From the NCBI GenBank assembly GCA_039034035.1, contig JBCCBN010000179.1:1-5637 (forward strand): 5,637 nt of DNA. Direction: 5' to 3'. The stretch comes from UBA5336 sp039034035 (GTDB taxonomy: Bacteria; Pseudomonadota; Alphaproteobacteria; Caulobacterales; Hyphomonadaceae). The notes under the pieces were generated by a model. The model made no database searches and was not told where the DNA came from. It saw nothing but the letters and a program-made list of their open reading frames with translations. Of the stretch, positions 1 through 5,624 are shown one piece after another. Numbering within the stretch: position 1 is the stretch's first letter; every line of letters starts with the position of its first letter. Made by a program: the position numbers and the translations under genes.

Positions 1-1122
1 CACCGCCATGCGCGCCGCCGACACCTCCGCCTGAACCGCCATGAACTGGTGCCAGCGCTCTGCCTTCACTGCCTCAGGCACCTGGCCCGGCAGGTCCCGG
101 CTATCTGCATGGACCACATTCTCGTATTGGAAGCATCCGGCCCGGTCGATCTGCGCCTCCCTCACGAAATCGAGCAGCGTCTCGAAATCGGCCTCGGTCT
201 CGCCCGGAAACCCAACGATGAAGGTTGAGCGGATTGCCAGGTCCGGCACCGCCCGTCGCCACGCTGCAATCCGGCTGAGCACCTTCTCCTGGCTCGCCGG
301 CCGCCGCATCGCCTTCAGCACGCCGGGCGCGGCATGCTGGAACGGAGTGTCCAGATACGGCGTCACCAGCCCCTCGGCCATCAGTTCGATGACCTTATCC
401 ACATGGGGGTAGGGGTAGACATAGTGCATCCGCACCCACACCCCCAATTCGCCCAGCCCCCGCGCCAGGTCCAGAAAGCGCGTCTCATAGGCCTGTCCCC
501 GCCATGTCTCAGGCCGGTAGCGCACGTCCAGCCCATAGGCCGACGTATCCTGGCTGATCACCATCAGCTCCTTCACCCCGGCCCGCACCAATTGCTCAGC
601 CTCGGTCAGCACATGGTGGATCGGCCGGGACACCAAATCCCCGCGCAGTTTCGGGATGATGCAGAAGCTGCAGCGATTGTTACAGCCCTCGGAAATCTTC
701 AGATACGCATAGTGGCGCGGGGTCAGCTTCAGGCCCGCTTCGGGCACAAGATCGCTGAACGGATCATGCGGCGGCGTCAGGTGCGCATGCACCGCGTCCA
801 TCACCTGCTCATACTGGTGCGGACCGGTCACCGCCAGCACGCCGGGATGTTCCGCCTCGATCACCTCCGGCTCGGCGCCCAGGCACCCGGTCACGATCAC
901 CCGGCCATTCTCTGCCAGGGCTTCGCCAATGGCGTCCAGGCTCTCATTCCGTGCACTGTCAAGGAACCCGCACGTATTCACGAGCACCAGGTCGGCACCG
1001 GAATAATCCGGCGAAATCGCATAGCCCTCGGCCCGGAGCCGCGTGACAATGCGCTCGGAATCCACCAGCGCCTTGGGACAGCCCAGCGAAACAATGCCAA
1101 CCTTGGGAAGCGTCGTCGTCAT
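1..1122 (-). CDS. rimO: Ribosomal protein S12 methylthiotransferase RimO, 3' end cut by window
   Basis: This radical-SAM enzyme adds a methylthio group to the beta carbon of a conserved aspartate of ribosomal protein S12 in the cytoplasm. My reading of the minus strand gives 374 codons with no stop. The N-terminal UPF0004 domain has the three cysteines for the auxiliary [4Fe-4S] cluster: C15 (in SLGCPKALVDSE), C51 (in NTCGF) and C80 (in TGCLGAE). The radical-SAM domain carries CNNRCSFC, with C147, C151 and C154, followed by IIPKLRGD, a RimO-type signature. FIVGFPGET lies near residues 248-256. The E. coli protein is about 440 residues, so the missing part is about 65 residues, essentially the TRAM domain that binds S12. 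The reading frame is intact up to the edge, so the gene is cut by the window, not broken. ATG at 1122 is the first start in frame; TAA sits in frame at 1203-1201. No clear Shine-Dalgarno precedes it, which leaves a leaderless transcript or coupling to an upstream small ORF possible. MiaB is the nearest alternative, but the SLGCPKALVDSE and CNNRCSFC motifs favour RimO. Confidence 0.96.
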   Translation of the reverse strand, partial: MTTTLPKVGIVSLGCPKALVDSERIVTRLRAEGYAISPDYSGADLVLVNTCGFLDSARNESLDAIGEALAENGRVIVTGCLGAEPEVIEAEHPGVLAVTGPHQYEQVMDAVHAHLTPPHDPFSDLVPEAGLKLTPRHYAYLKISEGCNNRCSFCIIPKLRGDLVSRPIHHVLTEAEQLVRAGVKELMVISQDTSAYGLDVRYRPETWRGQAYETRFLDLARGLGELGVWVRMHYVYPYPHVDKVIELMAEGLVTPYLDTPFQHAAPGVLKAMRRPASQEKVLSRIAAWRRAVPDLAIRSTFIVGFPGETEADFETLLDFVREAQIDRAGCFQYENVVHADSRDLPGQVPEAVKAERWHQFMAVQAEVSAARMAV

Positions 1123-1289
1123 GGCGGGGCCATACCAGCGCCAGGCGTCCAGCGCAAAGGGGAGGGCAAAGCCCAGAGCAGACTCGCCTTTGATGAAGCT
1201 TTACAGAGGCGGGCAAACTCTGCCGGCTCTCCCGGCGCGACCACTGCTTGCCAATCCTGCTCCGAAGTGATAAGTAAGTGATCAATCAC
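1119..1289 (-). CDS. Possible small leader ORF overlapping the rimO start (ATGA)
   Basis: A GTG-initiated minus-strand frame of 56 codons ends in a TGA that shares the ATGA tetranucleotide with the rimO start codon. The predicted peptide begins MIDHLLITSEQDWQAVV and ends RWTPGAGMAPP, with two Trp in the C-terminal half. I do not recognise it. In favour: rimO lacks a visible Shine-Dalgarno, and ATGA overlap is a common coupling arrangement. Against: no ATG is available, the only upstream G-rich stretch (GGTGGG) is about 11 bases from the GTG, and G/C at third positions is only about 58 percent by my count, well below the neighbouring genes. The start codon also lies inside the GTGAT palindrome. 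It could equally be chance open frame, or a decayed gene end. Confidence 0.2.
   Translation of the reverse strand: MIDHLLITSEQDWQAVVAPGEPAEFARLCKASSKASLLWALPSPLRWTPGAGMAPP
1248..1274 (+). promoter_or_regulatory. Weak candidate promoter for the membrane-protein gene
   Basis: TTGCCA at 1248-1253 matches the -35 consensus TTGACA at five of six bases. GATAAG at 1269-1274 matches TATAAT at four of six. The spacer is 15 bases, shorter than ideal. If real, the -10 would overlap the first GTGAT half-site, so a bound regulator would block it. Chance matches of this quality are common, so this is tentative. Confidence 0.2.
1265..1289. promoter_or_regulatory. Operator-like cluster of GTGAT words between divergent genes
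   Basis: The word GTGAT occurs at 1267-1271 and 1278-1282, exactly 11 bases apart, both within the longer direct repeat AAGTGAT (1265-1271 and 1276-1282). The second copy pairs with ATCAC at 1285-1289 to make a perfect inverted repeat with a 2-base centre, GTGAT-CA-ATCAC. It lies 18-40 bases upstream of the membrane-protein ATG at 1307. The stretch is AT-rich compared with its surroundings. This arrangement fits a dimeric regulator site one helical turn from a second half-site. The regulator is unknown. FNR/FixK sites share TTGAT...ATCAA but have a 4-base centre, so this is not a standard one. Confidence 0.35.
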
Positions 1290-1306
1290 AACTGTTGGAA
1301 CCCACC

Positions 1307-2317
1307 ATGTCCATCACCCGCCTCGATCTTGATGCGCTGACCCAGTCCGGCGCCCTCACCGCCCAGGAGGCCGAGCGCCTCCGCGCCCTGGCCCTGCCAG
1401 ACACGCGCGCCGGGCTCTTGATCAACTTGCTCCTGTTCGGCGGCGCCATCGCGATTGCAGCCGGCGCCATCGCCCTGGTCCCGAACGCCGCCACCGGGCT
1501 TGTCCTGGCCCTCATGGCGCTGGTCGGCGCGGGCGTGCTCAAAGGGGTCGACCGGGCCGAGCATTGGCGCGTCCTCTGGCAGGGCCTCGCCTTTGTCGGC
1601 GTGCTCGGCGTATCGGGGTGGATCGCGCTCGAATTCGAAGACGCGCAATACTGGCCCACCCTCGCCATCGCGGCGCTGACAACCGCCGCTGCCATCGGCT
1701 TCCGCTCCGCCTTCCTGGCCGCGCTCGCCGTCTTGGCCACCGCCGCCATGCTCGGCTCGGGCACCGGTTATTGGTACGCGTCCTATGCGATCTTCGTCAC
1801 CGAAACCACGCTCTCGGTGCTGGTCTTCTCAGGCCTCGCCGCCGCGCTCTACGCCACACGGAACCGGGCCGCCAGCGCCTGGCAAGCCATGCTCACCAGC
1901 GCCGCCCGCACCGCCGCGTTCCTCGCCGCGCTGGGGTTCTGGGTCGGCTCGCTATGGGGCGATCATATCGGCGAGCACTGGGCACGCGATCCGTCCGACT
2001 GGCGCGCCAGCCTCGAATGGCGCGAAAACGCCATCCACGTGCCCGAATGGGTGTTCAGCATCGGCTGGGCTGGCGCGCTGGTGGCCCTGATCGCCACCCA
2101 GCCACGAGGTGGCTTCCTCTCGGTCAGCGCCATCGTCTTCCTGGCGATCCACGCCTACACGCAATATTTCGAAGTCTTCGGCGCCGCGCCCCTGACCCTG
2201 CTGATCGCCGGTCTCTCTGCGCTCGCCATCGCCGTGGCCGCCGCCCGCTGGACCCTGTCTCGCAGCGACGGCGACGCCGGTGCCAGCAACGAACCCAGCG
2301 CACCAGGCCCCGCCTGA
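1307..2317 (+). CDS. Multi-spanning inner-membrane protein, DUF2157-like outline
   Basis: Hypothetical integral membrane protein of 336 residues, function unknown. Residues 1-30 form a short soluble helical head containing LDALTQSGALTAQEAERL. About nine to ten hydrophobic spans follow, near residues 36-58, 61-79, 89-108, 116-131, 134-149, 159-183, 199-218, 247-263, 269-285 and 293-314. A charged, Trp-rich loop sits at about 219-246 (HWARDPSDW, LEWRE). The tail from 317 is polar and Pro/Ala-rich (SNEPSAPGPA). The soluble 'G-L-T-x-x-E-A' head before stacked helices, and a YFEVFG element before the last span, resemble DUF2157 proteins. I cannot run a profile search to confirm this. ATG 1307 is chosen because GGAA at 1297-1300 gives a ribosome site 6 bases upstream. 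An in-frame TTG at 1295 overlaps that site and is unlikely. It is divergent from rimO and convergent with grxD, with 12 bases between the stop codons. No catalytic motif is visible. Confidence 0.85.
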   Translation: MSITRLDLDALTQSGALTAQEAERLRALALPDTRAGLLINLLLFGGAIAIAAGAIALVPNAATGLVLALMALVGAGVLKGVDRAEHWRVLWQGLAFVGVLGVSGWIALEFEDAQYWPTLAIAALTTAAAIGFRSAFLAALAVLATAAMLGSGTGYWYASYAIFVTETTLSVLVFSGLAAALYATRNRAASAWQAMLTSAARTAAFLAALGFWVGSLWGDHIGEHWARDPSDWRASLEWRENAIHVPEWVFSIGWAGALVALIATQPRGGFLSVSAIVFLAIHAYTQYFEVFGAAPLTLLIAGLSALAIAVAAARWTLSRSDGDAGASNEPSAPGPA

Positions 2318-2329
2318 TGCGCAGCTCTC

Positions 2330-2668
2330 TCAGGACGCCAGCGCAACCCCCTTGTCAGCGAACAGCTGCTTCAGCTCACCGGTCTCATACATCTCGCGGA
2401 TGATGTCACAGCCGCCCACAAACTCGCCCTTCACATAGAGCTGCGGAATGGTCGGCCAGTCCGAGAACACCTTGATCCCTTCGCGCACGCCCTGGTCGGC
2501 TAGCACATTGGTCGACACATAGTCTGCGCCCAGAACATCGAGGATCTGAACCACGACCGAGGAAAACCCGCATTGGGGAAAGTCTGGCGTGCCTTTCATG
2601 AACAGCACGACGTCATTGGCGTTGACCGCCTCACCGATGGCGGACTGGATGTCCTGAGTGTCCGACAT
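2330..2668 (-). CDS. grxD: CGFS-type monothiol glutaredoxin, Grx4/GrxD family
   Basis: Cytoplasmic Fe-S cluster carrier of 112 residues, close to the usual Grx4 length. The single active cysteine is C33 in the CGFS motif (preceded by KGTPDFPQ). Family-typical elements follow: WPTIPQLYVKGEFVGGCDI at residues 66-84, with the cis-Pro of TIPQ and the GG-C-D glutathione-binding turn, then the terminal helix MYETGELKQLF. As known for the family, a dimer holds a [2Fe-2S] cluster with two glutathiones. It also forms a mixed complex with BolA proteins, and bolA lies two genes upstream. ATG 2668 is chosen because AGGAG at 2675-2679 lies 6 bases upstream and the protein aligns from MSDTQDIQSAIGE. An earlier in-frame ATG would add 31 residues lying wholly inside the upstream SDR gene. 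The start lies 38 bases inside that gene in another frame, so translation is probably coupled. It is the last gene of the operon. Confidence 0.96.
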   Translation of the reverse strand: MSDTQDIQSAIGEAVNANDVVLFMKGTPDFPQCGFSSVVVQILDVLGADYVSTNVLADQGVREGIKVFSDWPTIPQLYVKGEFVGGCDIIREMYETGELKQLFADKGVALAS

Positions 2669-3566
2669 TGAAGGCTCCTGATGCTGGCTGGTTACGCGGT
2701 TTGATGTGTGGGCCCGGCGCCTCTGCGTCAAGCGCAGCGACGAGACGTTGCAACCCTTCATCGATGCCTATCATGGGGCGCCAGCCGGGGATTGCCGGAA
2801 TATGCCTCGGGATCCGGTCCTGCTTCGCCCGCGACAATTGCTGTGCATCGAGCGGCAGCCGCACGACGCGCGACATCGCCCGCAGCAGCCATAGCGGCAC
2901 CGGCACCACCGCCCGCGTCGCCCCGGCCGCCCGGCCGATCTTCCGCATCAGCGTATTCATCGGCATCGGCTCGGGCCCCGCCGCCAGCACATAGCCGCCA
3001 ATCGCATCCGAGCGCAGGGCTTCGGTCGCAAGCGCGGCGAGGTCTTCCACATGGATCGGCTGGCACCGCACGGCGCCATAGCCCGGCACCGGCACAATCG
3101 GTGACCGCCGCGCCAGCGCCATCACACGCGCAACATTCCCGTCATGAGCATGGCCGTAGATCATGGTCGGCCGAATGATCGTCGCCGGCAGGTTCGAAGC
3201 CGCAAGGTGCGCCTCTTCGGCTCGGATCGCATCATATTTCGGGCATTCGGTGCGAAGGTGCACATTGTTGGAGGAAAACAGCACCGCTCGGCCCAGCACA
3301 CCCGCATCCAGGCTGCGCAGGGCCGGGCCGCTGGTCGTCAGGATCGGGGTGAGAATGATTCCCGCACCCGGCACGGCCAATGCGGCCAACGCGCCAGGCC
3401 TCGAGATATCGCATTGCCGCGTCTCGCAGCCAAGATCCTGCAGCGCGCCTAGCCGCCGTGGCGCGCGCTTGCGATGGATCGCCAGTACGGACGCGCCCTC
3501 CCGGCGTAGCCGCTTGCAGATCTCGAACCCCAGGGCGCCCGTTGCGCCAACGACGATCGTGTCCAT
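2631..3566 (-). CDS. Atypical/extended SDR-family NAD(P)-dependent oxidoreductase or epimerase-like protein
   Basis: A 311-residue Rossmann-fold protein. VVGATGALG at residues 5-13 is the glycine-rich dinucleotide loop (GxxGxxG). D53 (CDIS) sits in the adenine-pocket strand, and FSSN (97-100) follows the next strands. The active-site Tyr appears as Y111 in KYDAIRAEEAHL, but the classical YxxxK lysine is replaced by R115. IIRPTMIYG (130-138) and the later IHVEDLAALATEAL (171-184) match the extended/atypical SDR group that includes NDUFA9-like and epimerase-like proteins. GWRPMIGIDEGLQRLV near the end is typical of epimerase-like C-termini. Substrate is unknown and the Lys-to-Arg change leaves catalysis uncertain. 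The gene starts 9 bases after the bolA stop and runs 38 bases into grxD. The last ~30 residues are polar, His/Pro-rich and partly overprinted on grxD. The start ATG has only a weak AGG 8 bases upstream, which overlaps the bolA stop. A redox or sensor role linked to BolA/Grx is inference only. Confidence 0.88.
   Translation of the reverse strand: MDTIVVGATGALGFEICKRLRREGASVLAIHRKRAPRRLGALQDLGCETRQCDISRPGALAALAVPGAGIILTPILTTSGPALRSLDAGVLGRAVLFSSNNVHLRTECPKYDAIRAEEAHLAASNLPATIIRPTMIYGHAHDGNVARVMALARRSPIVPVPGYGAVRCQPIHVEDLAALATEALRSDAIGGYVLAAGPEPMPMNTLMRKIGRAAGATRAVVPVPLWLLRAMSRVVRLPLDAQQLSRAKQDRIPRHIPAIPGWRPMIGIDEGLQRLVAALDAEAPGPHIKPRNQPASGAFNVGHSGHPVRHR
2675..2679 (-). promoter_or_regulatory. 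Ribosome binding site of grxD inside the SDR gene
   Basis: On the minus strand AGGAG is followed by a 6-base spacer (CCTTCA) and the ATG of grxD. It is the strongest Shine-Dalgarno in the operon and fixes the grxD start. It lies within the last codons of the upstream SDR gene, so ribosomes finishing that gene pass over it. Confidence 0.75.
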
Positions 3567-3575
3567 CCGCCCGGC

Positions 3576-3809
3576 CTAGTCCGGCGCCCGCGTCTTCAAC
3601 GCGAGGGCGTGCAACTCGCCGCCCATCGTGCCCTGAAGCGCGCTATAGACCAATTGGTGCTGCTTCACCCGGCCCAGCCCGGCAAACCGGGCCGACACGA
3701 TCTCTGCCTGCCAATGGTCATTGTCTCCGGCCAGGTCGGTCAGCGTAATATCCGCGTCGGGGAACGCTGTCCGTAAATACCCTTCCAGGGTTGTCTGGTC
3801 CATCGCCAT
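3576..3809 (-). CDS. bolA: BolA-family protein (BolA2/IbaG-like)
   Basis: Small cytoplasmic BolA-fold protein of 77 residues, which partners with CGFS glutaredoxins to bind or transfer [2Fe-2S] clusters. The core reads TLEGYLRTAFPDADITLTDLAGDNDHW, then IVSARFAGLGRVKQHQLVY at 37-55, then GELHALALKT at 64-73. It resembles IbaG (GDGSHF, then F-G-x-x-R-V-K). H32 in NDHW corresponds to the SHF histidine near the cluster site, and H67 in LHAL matches the near-invariant BolA histidine. There is no cysteine, so any cluster ligand from this side must be histidine. ATG 3809 is chosen because GGAAAGG at 3818-3824 lies 8 bases upstream. The internal ATG at 3803 would be 14 bases away. The frame extends to 3923, but that part lacks family similarity. 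It is the first gene of a three-gene operon ending in grxD. The symbol is used in the family sense; ibaG would be an alternative. Confidence 0.94.
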   Translation of the reverse strand: MAMDQTTLEGYLRTAFPDADITLTDLAGDNDHWQAEIVSARFAGLGRVKQHQLVYSALQGTMGGELHALALKTRAPD

Positions 3810-4042
3810 TTCGGGGGCCTTTCCAACTCTACACCGCCTATCGTAGGCCGATGCGCCTGTCGCCGCCAGACCTCGCCGCATCCACCCCTCGCGGCAGGCC
3901 ACGTCTGCTGCACCGCTCGGCACGACTGCTTTTCAACAGAGCGCCGCCGGCGCCCGTTTCATCCAGCCTAGCCATGCGCACAGGGATTCGCGCGTGACAA
4001 AAAGGAAAACCGGGTCCAGATCACTGGCAGTTGGAGAGGGAG
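3810..4042. other. Divergent intergenic region between bolA and the M28 peptidase
   Basis: This 233-base stretch must hold the promoters of the leftward bolA operon and the rightward peptidase unit. The only A-rich patch is 3995-4010 (TGACAAAAAGGAAAAC). GTGACA at 3994-3999 resembles a -35 box, but no good -10 follows at 16-18 bases. GCGCC-GCC-GGCGC at 3941-3953 is a small inverted repeat of the kind expected in GC-rich DNA, and it lacks a T tract. I see no tRNA, no riboswitch-like fold and no convincing small gene. Confidence 0.5.
4033..4042 (+). promoter_or_regulatory. Double ribosome binding site of the M28 peptidase gene
   Basis: GGAG at 4033-4036 lies 6 bases before ATG 4043. The adjoining AGGGAG at 4037-4042 lies 6 bases before ATG 4049. 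Either start could be used, and they differ by only two residues ahead of the signal peptide. An in-frame TTG at 4031 overlaps the site and is rejected as a start. Confidence 0.6.
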
Positions 4043-5056
4043 ATGCCCATGCGCGCGCCTTTTGCAGTCGCCACTGCCGCGATCGGCCTGGTGGCCTGTT
4101 CGCAAACCACCGAACCCACCGGCGGCTACGTTCCCGAACTCTTCGACGGCGCCCGCGTGCTGACCCTCGTCGAGACCCTTTCCGACGACGCCTTCGCCGG
4201 CCGTGCGGCGGGCACACCCGGCAATGCCGCAGCCCGCGCCATCCTGCTGGCAGAGATGGAACGCATCGGCCTCGCCCCCGTCAATGGCACCTTCGAGCAT
4301 CCCTTCACTTATGGCGACATGGATGATGGCGGACCGGTCAAGCCCGGCGTCAACCTGATCGGCCGCATCGATGGCAGCGACGAGACCGGACGCGCCATCA
4401 TCATTACCGCCCATTTCGACCATCTCGGCGAGATCGACGGCGAGATCTACAATGGTGCCGATGACAATGCCTCCGGCGTTGGCGCAATCCTCGCCATCGC
4501 CGCGTTTTTCACCCAGCGCCCGCCCGAAAACGATATCTACATCGTGCTGCTCGACGCCGAGGAGGAAGGTCTCGGCGGCGCTATCGACTTTATGGCCAAC
4601 CCGCCCCTGCCGGCCGAAGAGATCGCGTTCAATCTCAATCTCGACATGGTCTCCAAATCCGAGGTCGGAGAGCTCTACGCCGTCGGCACCTATCACACCC
4701 CCGCAATGGTGCCCTTCATCGAGGAAATGGCCGAGGTGGTGCCGGTCACCCTGCTGATGGGCCATGACCGGCCTGAGGATGGAGACCAGGACTGGACCCT
4801 GCTGTCAGACCATGCGGTGTTCCATCGCGCCGGCATCCCCTTCCTCTATCTCGGCGTCGAGGATCACCCCGAATACCACCAGCCCAGCGATGTGTTCGAC
4901 ACTATCCCGATCGATTTCTATCTCGCCGCGACTGAAACGGCGATCATGCTCGCCAACCAGATCGACGAACGCCTCGCCACCCTCGCACCCCCGCCCCAGG
5001 CTGCGCCGCAGACCGAACCCCAACCTCAACCGACCGAATCGGAGCCCGCCCAATGA
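4043..5056 (+). CDS. Lipoprotein M28-family zinc metallopeptidase
   Basis: Predicted exported aminopeptidase-type zinc peptidase of 337 residues. Residues 1-18 form a short lipoprotein signal peptide ending in the lipobox LVAC, with C19 as the lipidated residue. Ser at +2 points to the outer membrane. A region typical of bacterial M28 enzymes follows (LSDDAFAGRAAGTPGN, about residues 46-61). All metal and catalytic positions are visible: H124 and D126 in AHFDHLG, D140 in NGADDNASG, E173 (general base) and E174 (ligand) in DAEEEGLGG, D201 in NLNLDMV, and H279 in HPEYHQPSDVFD. It should be active with two zinc ions. No protease-associated insert is present, so it is a compact member. After residue 315 a Pro/Gln/Glu-rich tail (PPPQAAPQTEPQPQP) ends the protein and is probably disordered. 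Its stop overlaps the next start as ATGA. Substrate is unknown; peptide scavenging in the periplasm is the usual inference. An intact reading frame and complete ligands argue against a pseudogene. Confidence 0.95.
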   Translation: MPMRAPFAVATAAIGLVACSQTTEPTGGYVPELFDGARVLTLVETLSDDAFAGRAAGTPGNAAARAILLAEMERIGLAPVNGTFEHPFTYGDMDDGGPVKPGVNLIGRIDGSDETGRAIIITAHFDHLGEIDGEIYNGADDNASGVGAILAIAAFFTQRPPENDIYIVLLDAEEEGLGGAIDFMANPPLPAEEIAFNLNLDMVSKSEVGELYAVGTYHTPAMVPFIEEMAEVVPVTLLMGHDRPEDGDQDWTLLSDHAVFHRAGIPFLYLGVEDHPEYHQPSDVFDTIPIDFYLAATETAIMLANQIDERLATLAPPPQAAPQTEPQPQPTESEPAQ

Positions 5057-5574
5057 CCATCCCCATCTCTCTGCTCTTGAAAACGAATGCCGGCCAGATC
5101 CTCGGTTCCATGTCGCATTGGCTCACCAAGGCCGCAGACCATGCCAAGGCCCACGAGATCGACGACAGCGCCCTCATGGCAGCCCGGCTCTACCCCGACA
5201 TGTTCCCCATGGGCCGCCAGGTCCAGGTCGCGTCCGACATGGCCGCCCGCGGCGCTGCCCGGCTCGCCGGCCTCGAACCGGCCAGCACCCCCGATACCGA
5301 GGAGACGCTGACCCAACTTTCCGACCGCTGCACCGCCGCGCTCGCGTCCATCACCGCCCTCGATGACGCCGCCATAGATGCGGACCCGGACTCGATCATC
5401 ACCTTCGCGGCCGGACGGGGCGAAATCAGCATGCCGAAAGCGCAATTCCTCGCCACATTCATCATCCCCAATGTCATCTTCCACGCCACCACGGCCTATG
5501 GCCTGCTCCGCCACCAGGGCGTTCCCCTCGGCAAGCTCGACTTCCTCTCAGGCGGCAGCATGCCCGGTCAGTAG
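5053..5574 (+). CDS. DUF1993 family protein
   Basis: A 173-residue soluble protein of the DUF1993 family, predicted to be a four-helix bundle related in shape to DinB-like proteins; molecular function unknown. Family marks are MSHWLTKAADHAKAHEID (20-37), the conserved AARLYPDMFPMGRQVQVASD (43-62), which is the clearest signature, and the C-terminal IPNVIFHATTAYGLLRHQGV (138-157) followed by PLGKLDFL. Length matches the family. There is no signal peptide or membrane span, so it is cytoplasmic. The ATG at 5053 overlaps the peptidase stop (ATGA). GGAG at 5041-5044 lies 8 bases upstream, inside the peptidase gene, so the two are almost certainly co-translated. Pairing with an exported peptidase does not by itself explain its role. 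Histidines H22, H30, H34 and H144 are possible metal ligands by analogy with DinB folds, but that is inference. Confidence 0.92.
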   Translation: MTIPISLLLKTNAGQILGSMSHWLTKAADHAKAHEIDDSALMAARLYPDMFPMGRQVQVASDMAARGAARLAGLEPASTPDTEETLTQLSDRCTAALASITALDDAAIDADPDSIITFAAGRGEISMPKAQFLATFIIPNVIFHATTAYGLLRHQGVPLGKLDFLSGGSMPGQ

Positions 5575-5624
5575 GGACCAGAACCGGCCCCAGGGCGATT
5601 ACACCTTTGGTTGAAGCGCTCCAG

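Noticed and set aside
1222..1236. GCCGG-CTCTC-CCGGC hairpin in the rimO upstream region
   Set aside because: It is a 5-base GC stem with no T tract and no known riboswitch context, so not distinguishable from chance.
1193..1270. 25-codon plus-strand ATG frame upstream of the membrane-protein gene
   Set aside because: It has no ribosome site and Pro/Leu/Ala-rich chance-like composition, and it ends inside the operator-like cluster.
334..1281. Long plus-strand open frame (315 codons) across the rimO region
   Set aside because: It is the complement of rimO. The minus strand has all six rimO cysteines and continuous family motifs, while this frame is rich in His/Gln/Arg with no recognisable domain.
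1564..2403. Arg-rich plus-strand frame overlapping the membrane-protein gene
   Set aside because: It is a shifted reading of the same DNA, with very high Arg typical of a GC-rich shadow frame. The other frame gives clean membrane spans and a ribosome site.
3810..3923. N-terminal extension of bolA to 3923
   Set aside because: The 38 extra residues have no BolA similarity, and a good ribosome site supports the start at 3809.
3941..3953. Inverted repeat GCGCC-GCC-GGCGC
   Set aside because: It is short, made only of G and C, and lacks a T tract. Such repeats are expected by chance in this base composition.
3994..4022. Promoter for the M28 gene built on GTGACA
   Set aside because: The -35-like box is good, but no -10 sequence with more than two matches lies at 16-18 bases.
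3968..4765. 265-codon minus-strand frame opposite the M28 gene
   Set aside because: It is antisense to a peptidase with all metal ligands. Its Asp/Gly/His-rich composition is the mirror of the peptidase codons, and no family is recognisable.
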